Positions 54,192 through 63,646 of a stretch of 64,000 nucleotides of DNA are shown here, one piece after another. This stretch comes from Croceicoccus naphthovorans (GTDB lineage Bacteria; Pseudomonadota; Alphaproteobacteria; Sphingomonadales; Sphingomonadaceae): positions 2,793,501-2,857,500 of the forward strand of contig NZ_CP011770.1 in the NCBI RefSeq assembly GCF_001028705.1. The letters are read 5' to 3'. A program made the translations under genes and the position numbers. A model generated the notes under the pieces. It was given only the letters and a program-made list of their open reading frames with translations. It was not told the origin of the DNA and made no database searches. Each line of letters opens with the position of its first letter. Position 1 is the stretch's first letter.

Positions 54192-55469
54192 TTATTCGGC
54201 GGCTGCGGCTTCGCCATTCTTGGCGAGCACGGCTTCGGTGATGGAGTTCGGCAGCGGCTTGGTCTTCTCGATCATCGACACGATGGGCAGGATGATCAGG
54301 AAATGCGCGAAGTAATACGCGGCGGCCAGCTGGCTGAACATGACGTAGGGTTCTTCGGCCGGTGCACCGCCCAGGTAGAACAGCGCGGCCATTGCGGGCA
54401 CGAAGCCGAACCACCAGAACTTGCGCATCAGCGGGCGATAGCGCGACGAACGGACCGGGCTGGTATCCAGCCAGGGCAGGAAGAACCAGACCAGGATCGC
54501 CGCGAACATCGCCAGCACGCCCAGCAGCTTTGCCGGAATGAAGAAGAAGTCGAAAGTGAAGGCGCGCAGGATCGCGTAGAACGGCCAGAAGTACCATTCG
54601 GGAACGATGTGCGCCGGGGTCGAGAGCGGGTTCGCCGGGATATAGTTATCCGGGTGGCCGAGAAAGTTCGGCAGGAAGAACACGAAAGTCGTGTAGATCA
54701 CCAGGAACACGGCCAGTCCGAAACCGTCCTTCGCCGTGTAGTACGGGTGGAACGGCACGGTGTCGCTTTCGGTCTTCACTTCCACGCCCGTCGGGTTCGA
54801 CGATCCGGGGATGTGCAGCGCCCAGATGTGCAGGATGACGACACCCGCGATCACGAAGGGCAGCAGGAAGTGCAGCGAGAAGAAGCGGTTCAGCGCAGCG
54901 TTGTCGGGCGCGAAACCGCCCAGCAGCCAAACCTGCAGCGGCTCACCCACCAGCGGGATTGCGCCGAACAGGCCGGTGATGACCTTGGCACCCCAGAAGC
55001 TCATCTGGCCCCAAGGCAGGACATAGCCCATGAACGCGGTGGCCATCATCAGCAGGAAGATGACAACGCCCAGCAGCCACACCATTTCGCGCGGCGCCTT
55101 GTACGAGCTGAACAGGAAGCCGCGGAATATGTGGGTATACACGACCACGAAGAACGCCGATGCGCCGTTGGCGTGCGCATAGCGCATCATCCAGCCCCAG
55201 TTGACGTCGCGCATGATGTGCTCTGTCGAATCGAAGGCGACCAGCGCGTTCGGCGCATAGTGCATCGCCAGCACGACGCCGGTGACGATCTGGATGACCA
55301 AGCAGAAACCGGCGAGAACGCCGAAGTTCCACCAATAGTTCAGGTTGCGCGGCACCGGATAGCCCGAGCCGATGGCGTTGTAGACCAGACGCGGAAGCGG
55401 CAGCTTCTCGTCCATCCACTGCATGAACGGGTTTTTCGGCTGGTAGTGGTTCGCCCAGGGGAAGCTCAT
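54192..55469 (-). CDS. petB: Cytochrome b of the bc1 complex
   Basis: The 425-residue integral membrane protein carries hemes bL and bH in ubiquinol oxidation. Eight spans are visible. Family motifs include [16 protein letters not shown] (haem-binding His region), the Qo-site [18 protein letters not shown] and [15 protein letters not shown] (PEWY is the Qo signature). The C-terminus is extended by a short acidic tail. It lies between petA and petC with gaps of 12 and 25 bp. Confidence 0.97.
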   Translation of the reverse strand: MSFPWANHYQPKNPFMQWMDEKLPLPRLVYNAIGSGYPVPRNLNYWWNFGVLAGFCLVIQIVTGVVLAMHYAPNALVAFDSTEHIMRDVNWGWMMRYAHANGASAFFVVVYTHIFRGFLFSSYKAPREMVWLLGVVIFLLMMATAFMGYVLPWGQMSFWGAKVITGLFGAIPLVGEPLQVWLLGGFAPDNAALNRFFSLHFLLPFVIAGVVILHIWALHIPGSSNPTGVEVKTESDTVPFHPYYTAKDGFGLAVFLVIYTTFVFFLPNFLGHPDNYIPANPLSTPAHIVPEWYFWPFYAILRAFTFDFFFIPAKLLGVLAMFAAILVWFFLPWLDTSPVRSSRYRPLMRKFWWFGFVPAMAALFYLGGAPAEEPYVMFSQLAAAYYFAHFLIILPIVSMIEKTKPLPNSITEAVLAKNGEAAAAE

Positions 55470-55481
55470 CGTCTCTTATCC

Positions 55482-56051
55482 TCAGCCGACTGTAATCGTG
55501 GTGTCGGAAGTAAACGCGTACTCCGGAACCTCAAGGTTCAGCGGAGCCGGGCCTTTGCGGATGCGCGCCGCGGTGTCGTAGTGCGAACCGTGGCAGGGGC
55601 AGAAGTAACCGCCGAACTCACCCTTGATCTCCCCCTCGCCCGCGCCCAGCGGCACGCAGCCCAGGTGGGTGCAAACGCCCATGGTGACGAGCATGTCGGT
55701 GTGCCCTTCCTTGGTCATTTCGGCCAAGGTGGCGGGATCGCGAAGGGTGGACGCGTCGACCGCGTTCGCCTCTTCAATCTCGCGCTCCGTCAAACGGCGC
55801 ACGAACAGCGGCTGCTTGCGGAAAACGGCCTTGATCGCCTGTCCCGGCTCAATCGCGGAAACGTCCACTTCGGTCGAGCTGGCGGCCAGCACGTCCTTGG
55901 ACGGGGCCATCTGGCTGATCAAGGGATAGAGAACCGAAAGGGCGCCGACGCCGCCAAAGCTGACCGCCGCGATCTCGATGAAGTCGCGGCGACGCACGCC
56001 ACCTTCATCGCTATCCGCAACTGCGGGGTTGTCGATCGTCGCTTCTGCCAT
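55482..56051 (-). CDS. petA: Rieske iron-sulfur subunit of the bc1 complex
   Basis: The 189-residue protein carries the [2Fe-2S] cluster that takes electrons from ubiquinol. After the twin-Arg-like N-terminus [20 protein letters not shown], used for Tat export and membrane anchoring, come the cluster motifs [11 protein letters not shown] and [10 protein letters not shown]: two Cys and two His. ATG 56051 ([15 protein letters not shown]) is chosen over the longer frame. It is the first gene of petABC, with GCCAGGC before the ATG. Confidence 0.96.
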   Translation of the reverse strand: MAEATIDNPAVADSDEGGVRRRDFIEIAAVSFGGVGALSVLYPLISQMAPSKDVLAASSTEVDVSAIEPGQAIKAVFRKQPLFVRRLTEREIEEANAVDASTLRDPATLAEMTKEGHTDMLVTMGVCTHLGCVPLGAGEGEIKGEFGGYFCPCHGSHYDTAARIRKGPAPLNLEVPEYAFTSDTTITVG

Positions 56052-56231
56052 GCCTGGCCATCCCTGATCTGGCCGCCCGGCGGGATGCCGGGCAGGAAGG
56101 TTCGTTGTCGTCCGCACCGGGTATCACGCCGATACGGTCCGGAATCGCTGCGCACAGGGGAAGATCGCCCCCTGCAGGACCCGTCTTGGCGCGCCTCATA
56201 GACACGGCGCGCGAAATTTCCAACAGGGATT

Positions 56232-57296
56232 TTACCCCATTTCCGCATCTGCGAAGCCTGCACTTTCGGGCCATGTCGGTGCGGCAAGCGCCATCGCCTT
56301 GAACAGACGCCCCATCGCATCGGGCGCGGTAAGCCGTTCCAGACCCGCGATGACCGCCCCCGCCTGCCCCGGATTCGCACGGGCCAGCGCGGCCGCGCGA
56401 TGCCCCATGCCCAGCGCCATCAGCACCGCGCCCTGCTCTGCCATGCCGTCCAACCGCGCGCCGCCGCGCCGCGCCGCATCGGCCAGCGCAGCGAAATCGA
56501 CATGGCATGTCAGGTCGGCGGTGCCGGGGGCGGTAAACGGATCGTGATGACGATGTTTGGACAGGGCCTGAAACGTCGAACCGGGTTGCGGCGCAAGATA
56601 ACCATAGTCGAACACGATCATCGCCCCGCCCTGCGCGACAATGCGGGCGGCAAGGTCGTGCATCACCGCGCTCGCCGCCGGGCAGGTTTCGACAATGCTA
56701 TCGGGCGGCAGGTCCGCGAAACGCGCCGGAATTGCCGCGTCCATCGGTTTGTCGCCCGCAATGGGGACAAGGCTTTCGCCATCAAGCCCCACCATTCGTT
56801 CGCGCCAGCCATCGGGGGTGCGGACCAGTTGCCGCACCGGCAGCGCGTCGAAAAATTCGTTGGCGACGATCAGCAGCGGGCGGTCTTCGGGCAGGGTCGA
56901 GACATCGTTGTGGAACCGCGCCCCGGCCAGCAGGTCGCCCTGCTTTTCGCGCAAGGCGGGCGAGCCTTCGACGAAATGCACGTCCGGTACCGTTCCCGCC
57001 ATGCCGAGCACTTTCAAGGCATCGCGCGCCAGTGTTCCGCGCCCCGGCCCCAGTTCGACATAGATCGCGTCGGCGGCACCGGAGCGCGCACGGATATCGG
57101 CCAGCCAGCCACCGACCACTTCGCCGAACATCTGACTGATCTCTGGTGCGGTGATGAAATCGCCCGCCGCGCCCAGCGGATCGCGGGTCGCGTAGTACCG
57201 CGCGTTCGCCTCTGCCATATATTGCGCCAGCGGGATCGGGCCCGTCAGGCGAATCAGCCTGCGGAAGTGGTCGGTCAGATCCTCTGGCGCCGACAC
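56232..57296 (-). CDS. Class I SAM-dependent methyltransferase, MidA/NDUFAF7 family
   Basis: The 354-residue methyltransferase has the N-terminal GPIPLAQYMAEANARYYATRDPLG, GDFITAPEISQMFGEVVGGW, SAM-binding VELGPGRGTLARDAL, and NEFFDALPVRQLV blocks. These define the MidA family, whose mitochondrial member NDUFAF7 dimethylates an arginine of complex I. It is followed by lgt 8 bp upstream, in the same direction, suggesting an operon. Confidence 0.93.
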   Translation of the reverse strand: MSAPEDLTDHFRRLIRLTGPIPLAQYMAEANARYYATRDPLGAAGDFITAPEISQMFGEVVGGWLADIRARSGAADAIYVELGPGRGTLARDALKVLGMAGTVPDVHFVEGSPALREKQGDLLAGARFHNDVSTLPEDRPLLIVANEFFDALPVRQLVRTPDGWRERMVGLDGESLVPIAGDKPMDAAIPARFADLPPDSIVETCPAASAVMHDLAARIVAQGGAMIVFDYGYLAPQPGSTFQALSKHRHHDPFTAPGTADLTCHVDFAALADAARRGGARLDGMAEQGAVLMALGMGHRAAALARANPGQAGAVIAGLERLTAPDAMGRLFKAMALAAPTWPESAGFADAEMG

Positions 57297-57303
57297 CGTG
57301 GCT

Positions 57304-58188
57304 TCACGCGGGGTCGGCGGCGGGCCGCGATGCTTTCTGTCCGATAGCCGGACGGGTCAGCGCCCAGATCGCCACGCCAAGCCCGATCACGATCAGCGGA
57401 ATCGTCAGCCACTGGCCCATCGAAAGCCCGGTTTCCCGCGCGAATTCGGCCAGCTGAGCATCGGGTTCGCGGAAAAATTCCACCGTGAAGCGCCCCGCCG
57501 CGATTCCCGCCGTGAACACACCGACCAACAGACCCGGGCGGTACCGCGCCCGCGTCATCCAGAACAACACCAGCATGATCACGATCATCAACGCGCCTTC
57601 CAGCGCCGCCTCGTAAAGCTGGCTGGGATGCCGGGCCAGCGGCCCCGCGCGCGGGAACACCATCGCCCACGGCACGTCGGTAGGGCGGCCCCAAAGCTCT
57701 CCATTCACGAAGTTCGCCAAACGCCCGAATAGCATGCCGAACGGCACGTTGACCGCGATATAGTCGCACACGCGGATAAAGTTCAGCTTGCCGCGCCAGC
57801 TGACCCAAGTGATGGCCAGCAGCACGCCCATCACGCCGCCGTGAAAGCTCATCCCCCCGTTCCACAGCGAGATCAGCGCGGTCGGATCGCTCCACAACTC
57901 GGGCTCGTAAAACGTGGCATAGCCGATGCGCCCGCCAAGGATCACGCCCAGCGTACACCAGAAGAACAGGTCCTCTGCATGACGCTGCGCCATCGGCGCG
58001 CCGGGTTGCTTGAGCATCCGCGACAAGTGCCAATAGGCCATAACGATGCCGGCCAGATAGGCCAGCGAGTAAAAGCGCAGAGTGAAGAAGCCGAGGTCGA
58101 TCCCCGGGCGCAGGCCCAGGTTTTCCCAGTAAATCGGTTCACTGGCCGTGGCGGCAAGCAGGCTGAGCACGAAAGGTCCGGTTCCCAT
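57304..58188 (-). CDS. lgt: Prolipoprotein diacylglyceryl transferase
   Basis: Lgt transfers diacylglycerol from phosphatidylglycerol to the lipobox Cys of prolipoproteins in the inner membrane. The 294-residue protein has seven hydrophobic segments. The signature GRLANFVNGELWG lies at 155-167, with Arg155; the catalytic His116 lies in MSFHGGVMG. ATG 58188 is chosen because the frame upstream contains Cys- and Arg-rich non-membrane sequence. Its start is divergent from glnD. Confidence 0.96.
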   Translation of the reverse strand: MGTGPFVLSLLAATASEPIYWENLGLRPGIDLGFFTLRFYSLAYLAGIVMAYWHLSRMLKQPGAPMAQRHAEDLFFWCTLGVILGGRIGYATFYEPELWSDPTALISLWNGGMSFHGGVMGVLLAITWVSWRGKLNFIRVCDYIAVNVPFGMLFGRLANFVNGELWGRPTDVPWAMVFPRAGPLARHPSQLYEAALEGALMIVIMLVLFWMTRARYRPGLLVGVFTAGIAAGRFTVEFFREPDAQLAEFARETGLSMGQWLTIPLIVIGLGVAIWALTRPAIGQKASRPAADPA

Positions 58189-58384
58189 GAAAACGGTGCC
58201 GGGAAGGGTTCGCCCGGCGCAACGGGCGCGCTTTTGGCACAGCCGGGGAGCGGATAATAGGGGGCTTGCGCAGGATGGGGGCTGGCAATGCTCCGGTGCG
58301 ATACGCATCTTGCAGTGGCCCGTCATGACGATAGAGCCGTAGCCGCCGGACCAAAGGAGTCGCCCGGCACAGGAAGGACCCCAA

Positions 58385-61117
58385 TTGCGCAAAGTTCCCA
58401 ACCAGCGTGCCGTGATCGACCGCCGCCGCCTTGCCGCGAAGATCGAGAAGATCGCGACCGCAGGCGACAAGCCCGACCGCAAGGCGATCGTCGCGGAGCT
58501 GAAAGAGTCCCTCGCCAAGGGCCGAGCCGAGATCGCGTCCCGGCTGGAGGCGGAGCCTTCCGCCGGTCACAAGGCCGCCAATGCGCAGGCTTTCCTGATC
58601 GACCAGCTGATCCGCGTGATCCACGATTACGTGATCGGGCATGTCTATCCGCTGGCCAACCGATCTTCCGGCGAACGCATCGCGATCCTTGCCGTCGGCG
58701 GCTATGGCCGAGCCGAAATGGCGCCGCAGTCCGATGTCGACATCGCCTTCATTACCCCGATCAGGAACACCGCGTGGTGCGAACAGGTGATCGAGGCGAT
58801 GCTGTATCTGTTGTGGGATCTGGGCCTGAAGGTCGGCCATTCCAGCCGCAGCCTTGATGACATGGTCCGCATGGCAAAGCAGGACCTGACGATCCGAACG
58901 TCCCTGCTGGAAGCGCGCTATCTATGGGGCGATCAGGACCTGTACGATCAGGCGCGCGACCGGTTCTGGAACGATGTGGTCAAGGGGACCGAGCGCCAGT
59001 TCATCGCCGAAAAGCTGGAGGAACGCGACGCGCGGCACAAGCGAATGGGCGATTCGCGCTATGTCGTCGAACCCAACGTCAAAGAGGGCAAGGGCGGCCT
59101 GCGCGACCTTCAGACGCTGTACTGGATCGGCAAGTACATCCACCGCGTGCGCAGCGGGGCGGAGCTTGTCGAAGCGGGGCTGCTGACACAGGTCGAATAC
59201 CGGTCCTTCCGCCGGGCCGAGAACTTCTTCTGGGCGGTGCGTTGCCACATGCACATGATCACCGGGCGCGAAGAAGATCGCCTGACTTTCGACCTGCAAC
59301 GCGAAGTGGCCGACCGGATGAATTTCGTCGACCGCCCCGGCAAAAGCTCTGTCGAACGGTTCATGCGGTTCTACTTCCTGCAGGCCAAGCGCGTCGGGTC
59401 GCTGACCGGCGTGTTCCTGGCCCAGTTGGATGAGCAGTTCGCCAGCAAGTCGACCAACCTGCTGTCTCGCCTTCGCGGGCGCAAACGCACGCTGAAGGGG
59501 TTCGAGATCGCGGCGGGGCGGATCAACGTGCCCGACGACACCTTCTTTCAGAAAGACCCGGTGCGGCTGGTGGAAATCTTCACCCTCGCCAATCGCGAGG
59601 GGCTGGAGGTGCATCCCGAGGCGATGCGCAAGGCCGACCGCGATGCCGCGCTGATCGACCGGTCTGTGCGCAACGATCCCAGGGCGAACGCGCTGTTCTT
59701 GGACCTGTTGGCCAGCCACGACGATCCCGAACTGGCGCTGCGCTGGATGAACGAGGCGGGCGTATTCGGTCGCATCATGCCCGAGTTCGGCCGCGTCGTC
59801 GCGCAGATGCAGTTCGACATGTACCACCACTACACCGTCGACGAACACACGATCCGCGCCATCGGTAAACTGGCCAAGATCGAGGCGGGCGAAGTGGCTG
59901 AGTCGCACCCGATTTCCACCAAGCTGATCGCCAAGCTGAAGCACCGCCGCGCGCTCTATGTCGCAACGCTGATGCACGACATCGCCAAAGGGCGCGGCGG
60001 GGATCATTCGGTACTGGGCGCGGACCTTGCGAAAAGGGTCTGCCCTCGCCTCGGTATGAACGAGGAAGAGACCGAGCTGGTATCGTGGCTGGTGCGCAAC
60101 CACCTGTTGATGAGCGCCACGGCCTTCAAGCGCGACTTGTCGGACCCCAAGACCATCGGCGATTTCGTCGAGGTAGTGCAATCGCTCGAACGGTTGCGGC
60201 AATTGCTGGTGCTGACCGTGGTCGACATCGGCGCGGTCGGGCCGGGGGTGTGGAACAGCTGGAAGGGGCAGCTTCTGGCAGACCTCTACTTCGCCAGCGA
60301 GGAACGCATCCGTCTGGGCCACAAGGGGCACGGGCGGGACGTGCGGATCGCGGCAAAGAAGGATGCGGTCATCGGCCTGATGGGCGACGAGGCCGGCCTG
60401 GTCGAGGATGTAGGCCAGACGTTCCACCCGTCGTACTGGATCGCCGAGCAGGAAGACGTCATCGCATCGAACCTGCGCCAGTTGAAGGCCAAGGGCGATG
60501 CGCCGCTGTCCATCGAAACGCAGTACCATGAAGATCGCGGCGCGACGCTGGTCACCGCCATCGGGGCCGACCACCCCGGCCTGTTCAGCCGCATCTGCGG
60601 CGCGATCCACCTTGCCGGTGCAAACATCATCGACGCCCGCATCCACACCACGCGGCGCGGCATCGCGGTCGACAACTTCCTGGTCCAGGACCCGCACGGT
60701 CGGCCCTTTCACGAAGATGCGCAGCTGACCCGGCTGGTCCGGGGTATCGAGGAAGCGCTGGCCAACAAGGTGAAGCTGGTCCCGCAACTGGCCGCCCGCC
60801 CCCTGACGCATCAGCGCAGCCATGCCTTCGAAGTCCGCCCGCGCGTCGAATTCGATAACGGGGCATCGAGCAAGTTCACGGTGATCGAGGTCAACGCCCG
60901 CGATCGTCCGGCCCTGCTGAACCGCCTGTCGCGCGCGCTGTTCGAGGCGAAGACGATCATCAACTCCGCCCACATCACCAACTATGGCGAACGCGCGGCG
61001 GATACGTTCTATGTGACGGATTTGCTGGGCGACAAGATCGTCAGCGAGAGCCGATTGAAGACGCTGGAGAAAAAGCTGCTGGAAGCGGTTCAGGCGACGG
61101 AAGAAGCGGCGGGGTAG
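58385..61117 (+). CDS. glnD: [Protein-PII] uridylyltransferase / uridylyl-removing enzyme
   Basis: GlnD senses glutamine and modifies PII proteins to control nitrogen metabolism. The 910-residue protein starts at TTG 58385, four bases after AGGAAGGACC. The nucleotidyltransferase domain has GGYGRAEMAPQSDVDIAF, the HD domain HYTVDEHTIRAIGKLAKIE and ATLMHDIAKGRGGDHSVLG, and two C-terminal ACT domains (LVTAIGADHPGLFSRICG and VIEVNARDRPALLNRLSRAL). The length is normal. Upstream divergent lgt leaves about 196 bp for promoters. Confidence 0.97.
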   Translation: MRKVPNQRAVIDRRRLAAKIEKIATAGDKPDRKAIVAELKESLAKGRAEIASRLEAEPSAGHKAANAQAFLIDQLIRVIHDYVIGHVYPLANRSSGERIAILAVGGYGRAEMAPQSDVDIAFITPIRNTAWCEQVIEAMLYLLWDLGLKVGHSSRSLDDMVRMAKQDLTIRTSLLEARYLWGDQDLYDQARDRFWNDVVKGTERQFIAEKLEERDARHKRMGDSRYVVEPNVKEGKGGLRDLQTLYWIGKYIHRVRSGAELVEAGLLTQVEYRSFRRAENFFWAVRCHMHMITGREEDRLTFDLQREVADRMNFVDRPGKSSVERFMRFYFLQAKRVGSLTGVFLAQLDEQFASKSTNLLSRLRGRKRTLKGFEIAAGRINVPDDTFFQKDPVRLVEIFTLANREGLEVHPEAMRKADRDAALIDRSVRNDPRANALFLDLLASHDDPELALRWMNEAGVFGRIMPEFGRVVAQMQFDMYHHYTVDEHTIRAIGKLAKIEAGEVAESHPISTKLIAKLKHRRALYVATLMHDIAKGRGGDHSVLGADLAKRVCPRLGMNEEETELVSWLVRNHLLMSATAFKRDLSDPKTIGDFVEVVQSLERLRQLLVLTVVDIGAVGPGVWNSWKGQLLADLYFASEERIRLGHKGHGRDVRIAAKKDAVIGLMGDEAGLVEDVGQTFHPSYWIAEQEDVIASNLRQLKAKGDAPLSIETQYHEDRGATLVTAIGADHPGLFSRICGAIHLAGANIIDARIHTTRRGIAVDNFLVQDPHGRPFHEDAQLTRLVRGIEEALANKVKLVPQLAARPLTHQRSHAFEVRPRVEFDNGASSKFTVIEVNARDRPALLNRLSRALFEAKTIINSAHITNYGERAADTFYVTDLLGDKIVSESRLKTLEKKLLEAVQATEEAAG

Positions 61118-61426
61118 CGGACAAAACTCCCTAAATCCCGTTATGTGAAGACAATCCAAGCCGCCGCCATGGGCACAAGCCGGCGGATGGGCCATGCCAA
61201 TCGGGGCCGCCCTTGCCCGACCCGCTTACGGCGACAGTCCCTGTTCGCGCGACTGTTCGACACCTGAGTTGTAATCGGGTCGTGCCGTAACCATCTAGGA
61301 TATAGCTACCAGTCGCAATCGACGGTCACCGCTCCCCCAATCGGGAGCCTTTTTCCTTCAGTTCCGCCTCTTAGTCGCAGCCGGGTCAATTCTGGCGCGC
61401 TGCACGCATGTTCGAAGGAATGACAG
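61118..61426. other. Intergenic region between glnD and cold-shock-like gene
   Basis: About 310 bp. It holds no convincing gene. The terminator at 61331-61355 ends glnD transcription or a short transcript; the last 70 bp should be the leader of the cold-shock-like gene. Confidence 0.5.
61331..61355 (+). terminator. Rho-independent terminator downstream of glnD
   Basis: GCTCCC and GGGAGC flank CCAATC and are followed by CTTTTTCC. It lies 214 bp downstream of the glnD stop and 72 bp before the next gene. Confidence 0.8.
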
Positions 61427-61639
61427 ATGACACAGTTTGGCAAAATCAAGAGCTATGACAGCAGCATGGGCACAGGCTCGATTACCCCTGAAGCGGGCGG
61501 CGACGCGCTCCGTTTCAAGAAGGCGGACCTGCAACAGGAAGGCCAGGTGCCGAAGGTCGATCAGCGGTTCAGTTACGAAACCAGCGAAGTTGATGGCGGC
61601 AGGAAGAGTGCCGTGAACCTGCAGCACCAGCAGGGCTGA
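61427..61639 (+). CDS. Divergent cold-shock-domain-like protein
   Basis: The 70-residue protein has the length and strand order of CspA proteins (start GKIKSYD, end SAVNLQ), but the aromatic RNA-binding motifs are altered. Canonical W-F-N at the start becomes S-Y-D (residues 9-11), RNP1 (KGFGFI) reads MGTGSI at 14-19, and RNP2 (VFVH) reads LRFK at 28-31. Basic residues remain. It may bind nucleic acid differently or not at all. The gene is single, with GAAGGA before ATG 61427. Confidence 0.75.
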   Translation: MTQFGKIKSYDSSMGTGSITPEAGGDALRFKKADLQQEGQVPKVDQRFSYETSEVDGGRKSAVNLQHQQG

Positions 61640-61708
61640 CGCCGACAGCAGGGGCCGGGGCTAGTACCCCCGGCTCATGCCAAATCCCTCTCGCAAGGAT
61701 TCATTGCC

Positions 61709-61909
61709 ATGCCGATGAACAAGTTTCTCTTCGATCACCAACTCGCCGCGATGAAAGTCGACCGCTCAGGCTCGGCAGATGATCGCAAGGAAGCCATCGA
61801 TCTGATGGGCGGGCGGGCGAAACGAATGGCAGAGTGGCGCAAGGCGAATGGCCTGTCCGATCTGGGCTGGCCTCATGACGAGCGCCCCGCCGATGACAAG
61901 GATGGATGA
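61709..61909 (+). CDS. Small conserved-looking protein, hypothetical
   Basis: The 66-residue soluble protein is predicted to be helical: NKFLFDHQLAAMKVDRSGSADDRKEAIDLMGG, then a Lys/Arg-rich middle (RAKRMAEWRKANG) and an acidic C-terminus (PHDERPADDKDG). No family was recognised. The ATG is preceded by CAAGGATTCATTGCC. Its stop lies next to the following gene, so the two may form an operon. Confidence 0.6.
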   Translation: MPMNKFLFDHQLAAMKVDRSGSADDRKEAIDLMGGRAKRMAEWRKANGLSDLGWPHDERPADDKDG

Positions 61910-61910
61910 T

Positions 61911-62108
61911 ATGAACACCGTGCCAACCCCCAACCAGTCCGCGACCCGCGAATGGGAAAGCGAAGGCGGTTCGCTGCAAGCGCCCCCGCCAACGCCGCTA
62001 CCCGATGGGGTTACCGCAGTCACTTCGGTGCACTACCACGTCGGACCATATACCTATTCGAGGCTTGAGGACGCCTTGGCGGAGCATGATCGCCAGTCCG
62101 GGAAGTAA
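61911..62108 (+). CDS. Small protein, hypothetical
   Basis: The 65-residue protein begins MNTVPTPNQSATREWE, is Pro/Ser/Glu-rich, and contains VHYHVGPYTYSRLEDALAEHDRQSG near the end. No family was recognised. AAGGATGG lies 8 bases upstream of ATG 61911. ATG 61902, which overlaps the preceding stop (ATGGATGATATG), is a second candidate. It is convergent with gltX. Confidence 0.5.
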   Translation: MNTVPTPNQSATREWESEGGSLQAPPPTPLPDGVTAVTSVHYHVGPYTYSRLEDALAEHDRQSGK

Positions 62109-62137
62109 GACCGTCACGGCCTGTTGCTATTATCGTC

Positions 62138-63469
62138 CTACCCCGCCGCCCGCAGGCGTTCGACCGCGCGGGCCTTGCCGATCAGCGGTAGCAGCGTCGC
62201 CATATCCGGCCCGTGGTCCATGCCCGTCAGCGCCAGCCGCAGCGGCAGGAACAGCGCCTTTCCCTTGCGCCCGGTCGCATCCTTCAGCGCGGCGGTCAGC
62301 GCCTTCCACGCATCCTCGCCCCAGTCCAGCGTTTCGGCGACATCCGCCGCCTGCCCGGCAAAGGCACGCTCTTCGTCCGACAGGTCCGGCCGGGGCACAT
62401 CGCCCGCGATGACCTGCCACCATTCCTGCGCCTCGCTCGCCTTTTCAAGGTTCGGGCGGACGGCCAGCCATGCCGCCTCGTCCATGCCTTCGGGCAAGAG
62501 GCCGCGCACTTCGGCATAGTCCATCTGGTGCACGATCTGCGCATTCAGGCGCAGCAATTCGCCCTCGTCGAACCGCGCCGGCGCGCGTCCGAAAGTTGAA
62601 AGATCGAATCCATCGGCCAAAGCCTCGAGCGACGTTTCCGCCACCACCGGCTGCGAGGTGCCGATGCGTGCCAGCAGCGAGGTAATCGCCATCGCCTCCA
62701 GCCCCTGTTCGCGAAAGGCGTCGACGCCCAGCGACCCAAGCCGCTTCGACAGCTTGCCCTCGTTCCCGGTCAGCAGCGCCTCGTGCGCGAAGCGCGGCGG
62801 GGTTGCGCCAAGTGCCGTGAACATCTGCAACTGGACCGCGGTGTTCGAAACGTGGTCCTCCCCCCGCAGCACGTCGGTCACGCCCATCGCAATGTCGTCG
62901 ACTGCGCTTGGCAGCATATAGAGCCACGACCCGTCGGCGCGGCGGATCACCGGATCGGACAGACGGTCGCCCTCGAACTTCTGGGGCCCGCGAATGCCGT
63001 CGTCCCACGCAATCGCCTCTTCCCGGTCGATCAGGAAGCGCCAGTGCGGGGCCACGCCCGCTTCGGCCTTGGCCGCATGGTCCGCTTCGGTCAGGCCCAG
63101 CGCCGCGCGGTCGTAAATCGGCGGCAGGCCCCGGCCCAGCAGGACCTTGCGCCGCAGATCCAGCTCTTGCGCGGTTTCGTAGCAGCGATAGACGCGTCCG
63201 GCGGCGCGCAGTTTCTCAAACGCCTCGTCGTAAAGCGCGAGGCGTTCCGACTGACGCTCCTCGCCATCGGGCGTCAGGCCCAGCCAATCAAGGTCGGCGC
63301 GAATCGCCTCGACATATTGCTCTTCTGAACGGGCCGCGTCGGTATCGTCGATGCGTAACATAAACCGCCCCCCGGCCTTGCGGGCCAGCAGGCAGTTGTG
63401 AAGCGCCGTGCGGATATTGCCGACATGCAGGCGGCCGGTCGGCGATGGAGCGAAGCGGGTAACGGTCAT
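62138..63469 (-). CDS. gltX: Glutamyl-tRNA synthetase
   Basis: The 443-residue class I synthetase charges tRNA-Glu (and possibly tRNA-Gln). The HIGH-type motif reads SPTGRLHVGNIRTALHN, and the KMSKS-type motif reads EGKLSKRLGSLG. LYMLPSAVDDIAMGVTDVLRGEDH, seen as short blocks VTDVLRGEDH and HEALLTG, is typical. The zinc-binding Cys set of some GluRS is absent. Alphaproteobacteria often have two GltX; which one this is cannot be told. It is the last minus-strand gene before the plus-strand zinc-ribbon gene. Confidence 0.95.
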   Translation of the reverse strand: MTVTRFAPSPTGRLHVGNIRTALHNCLLARKAGGRFMLRIDDTDAARSEEQYVEAIRADLDWLGLTPDGEERQSERLALYDEAFEKLRAAGRVYRCYETAQELDLRRKVLLGRGLPPIYDRAALGLTEADHAAKAEAGVAPHWRFLIDREEAIAWDDGIRGPQKFEGDRLSDPVIRRADGSWLYMLPSAVDDIAMGVTDVLRGEDHVSNTAVQLQMFTALGATPPRFAHEALLTGNEGKLSKRLGSLGVDAFREQGLEAMAITSLLARIGTSQPVVAETSLEALADGFDLSTFGRAPARFDEGELLRLNAQIVHQMDYAEVRGLLPEGMDEAAWLAVRPNLEKASEAQEWWQVIAGDVPRPDLSDEERAFAGQAADVAETLDWGEDAWKALTAALKDATGRKGKALFLPLRLALTGMDHGPDMATLLPLIGKARAVERLRAAG

Positions 63470-63542
63470 GCCCGCCCCTATAGCCTGCCCGCGCGGCGTG
63501 ACCAGCGAGGATCGTGCAGCAGCCCGCGGGGCGCTTAAATGC

Positions 63543-63557
63543 TTAACAGTGGATTAA
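63543..63557. promoter_or_regulatory. Candidate CtrA binding site (TTAA-N7-TTAA)
   Basis: TTAACAGTGGATTAA is an exact match to the full CtrA recognition motif, two TTAA half-sites with a seven-base spacer. A third TTAA lies four bases upstream (TTAAATGC). It is about 90 bp before the ATG of the zinc-ribbon gene and 74 bp before the divergent gltX start codon. CtrA control is inferred from the motif alone. Confidence 0.55.
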
Positions 63558-63646
63558 TGGGGCTTGCTGAGTCGCATGCTGCGCAGCATAGTGGCGAAAA
63601 AGGGGCAGCCGGACACTGCCTGATAATAATGGACGGAAGGGATCGG

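Noticed and set aside
54009..56201. 730-residue open frame antisense to petABC
   Set aside because: It is rich in Arg, His, Gln and Gly without any recognisable domain, and the opposite strand encodes the well-supported bc1 genes. Such long antisense frames are common in GC-rich genomes.
58922..61195. 757-residue open frame antisense to glnD
   Set aside because: Composition of a GC-skew shadow frame; glnD on the plus strand is full length with all domains.
62138..63469. Altered HIGH motif (HVGN) of the glutamyl-tRNA synthetase as an oddity
   Set aside because: GluRS enzymes often carry HVGG or HIGG variants in place of HIGH; with an intact KLSKR and normal length there is no reason to suspect loss of function.
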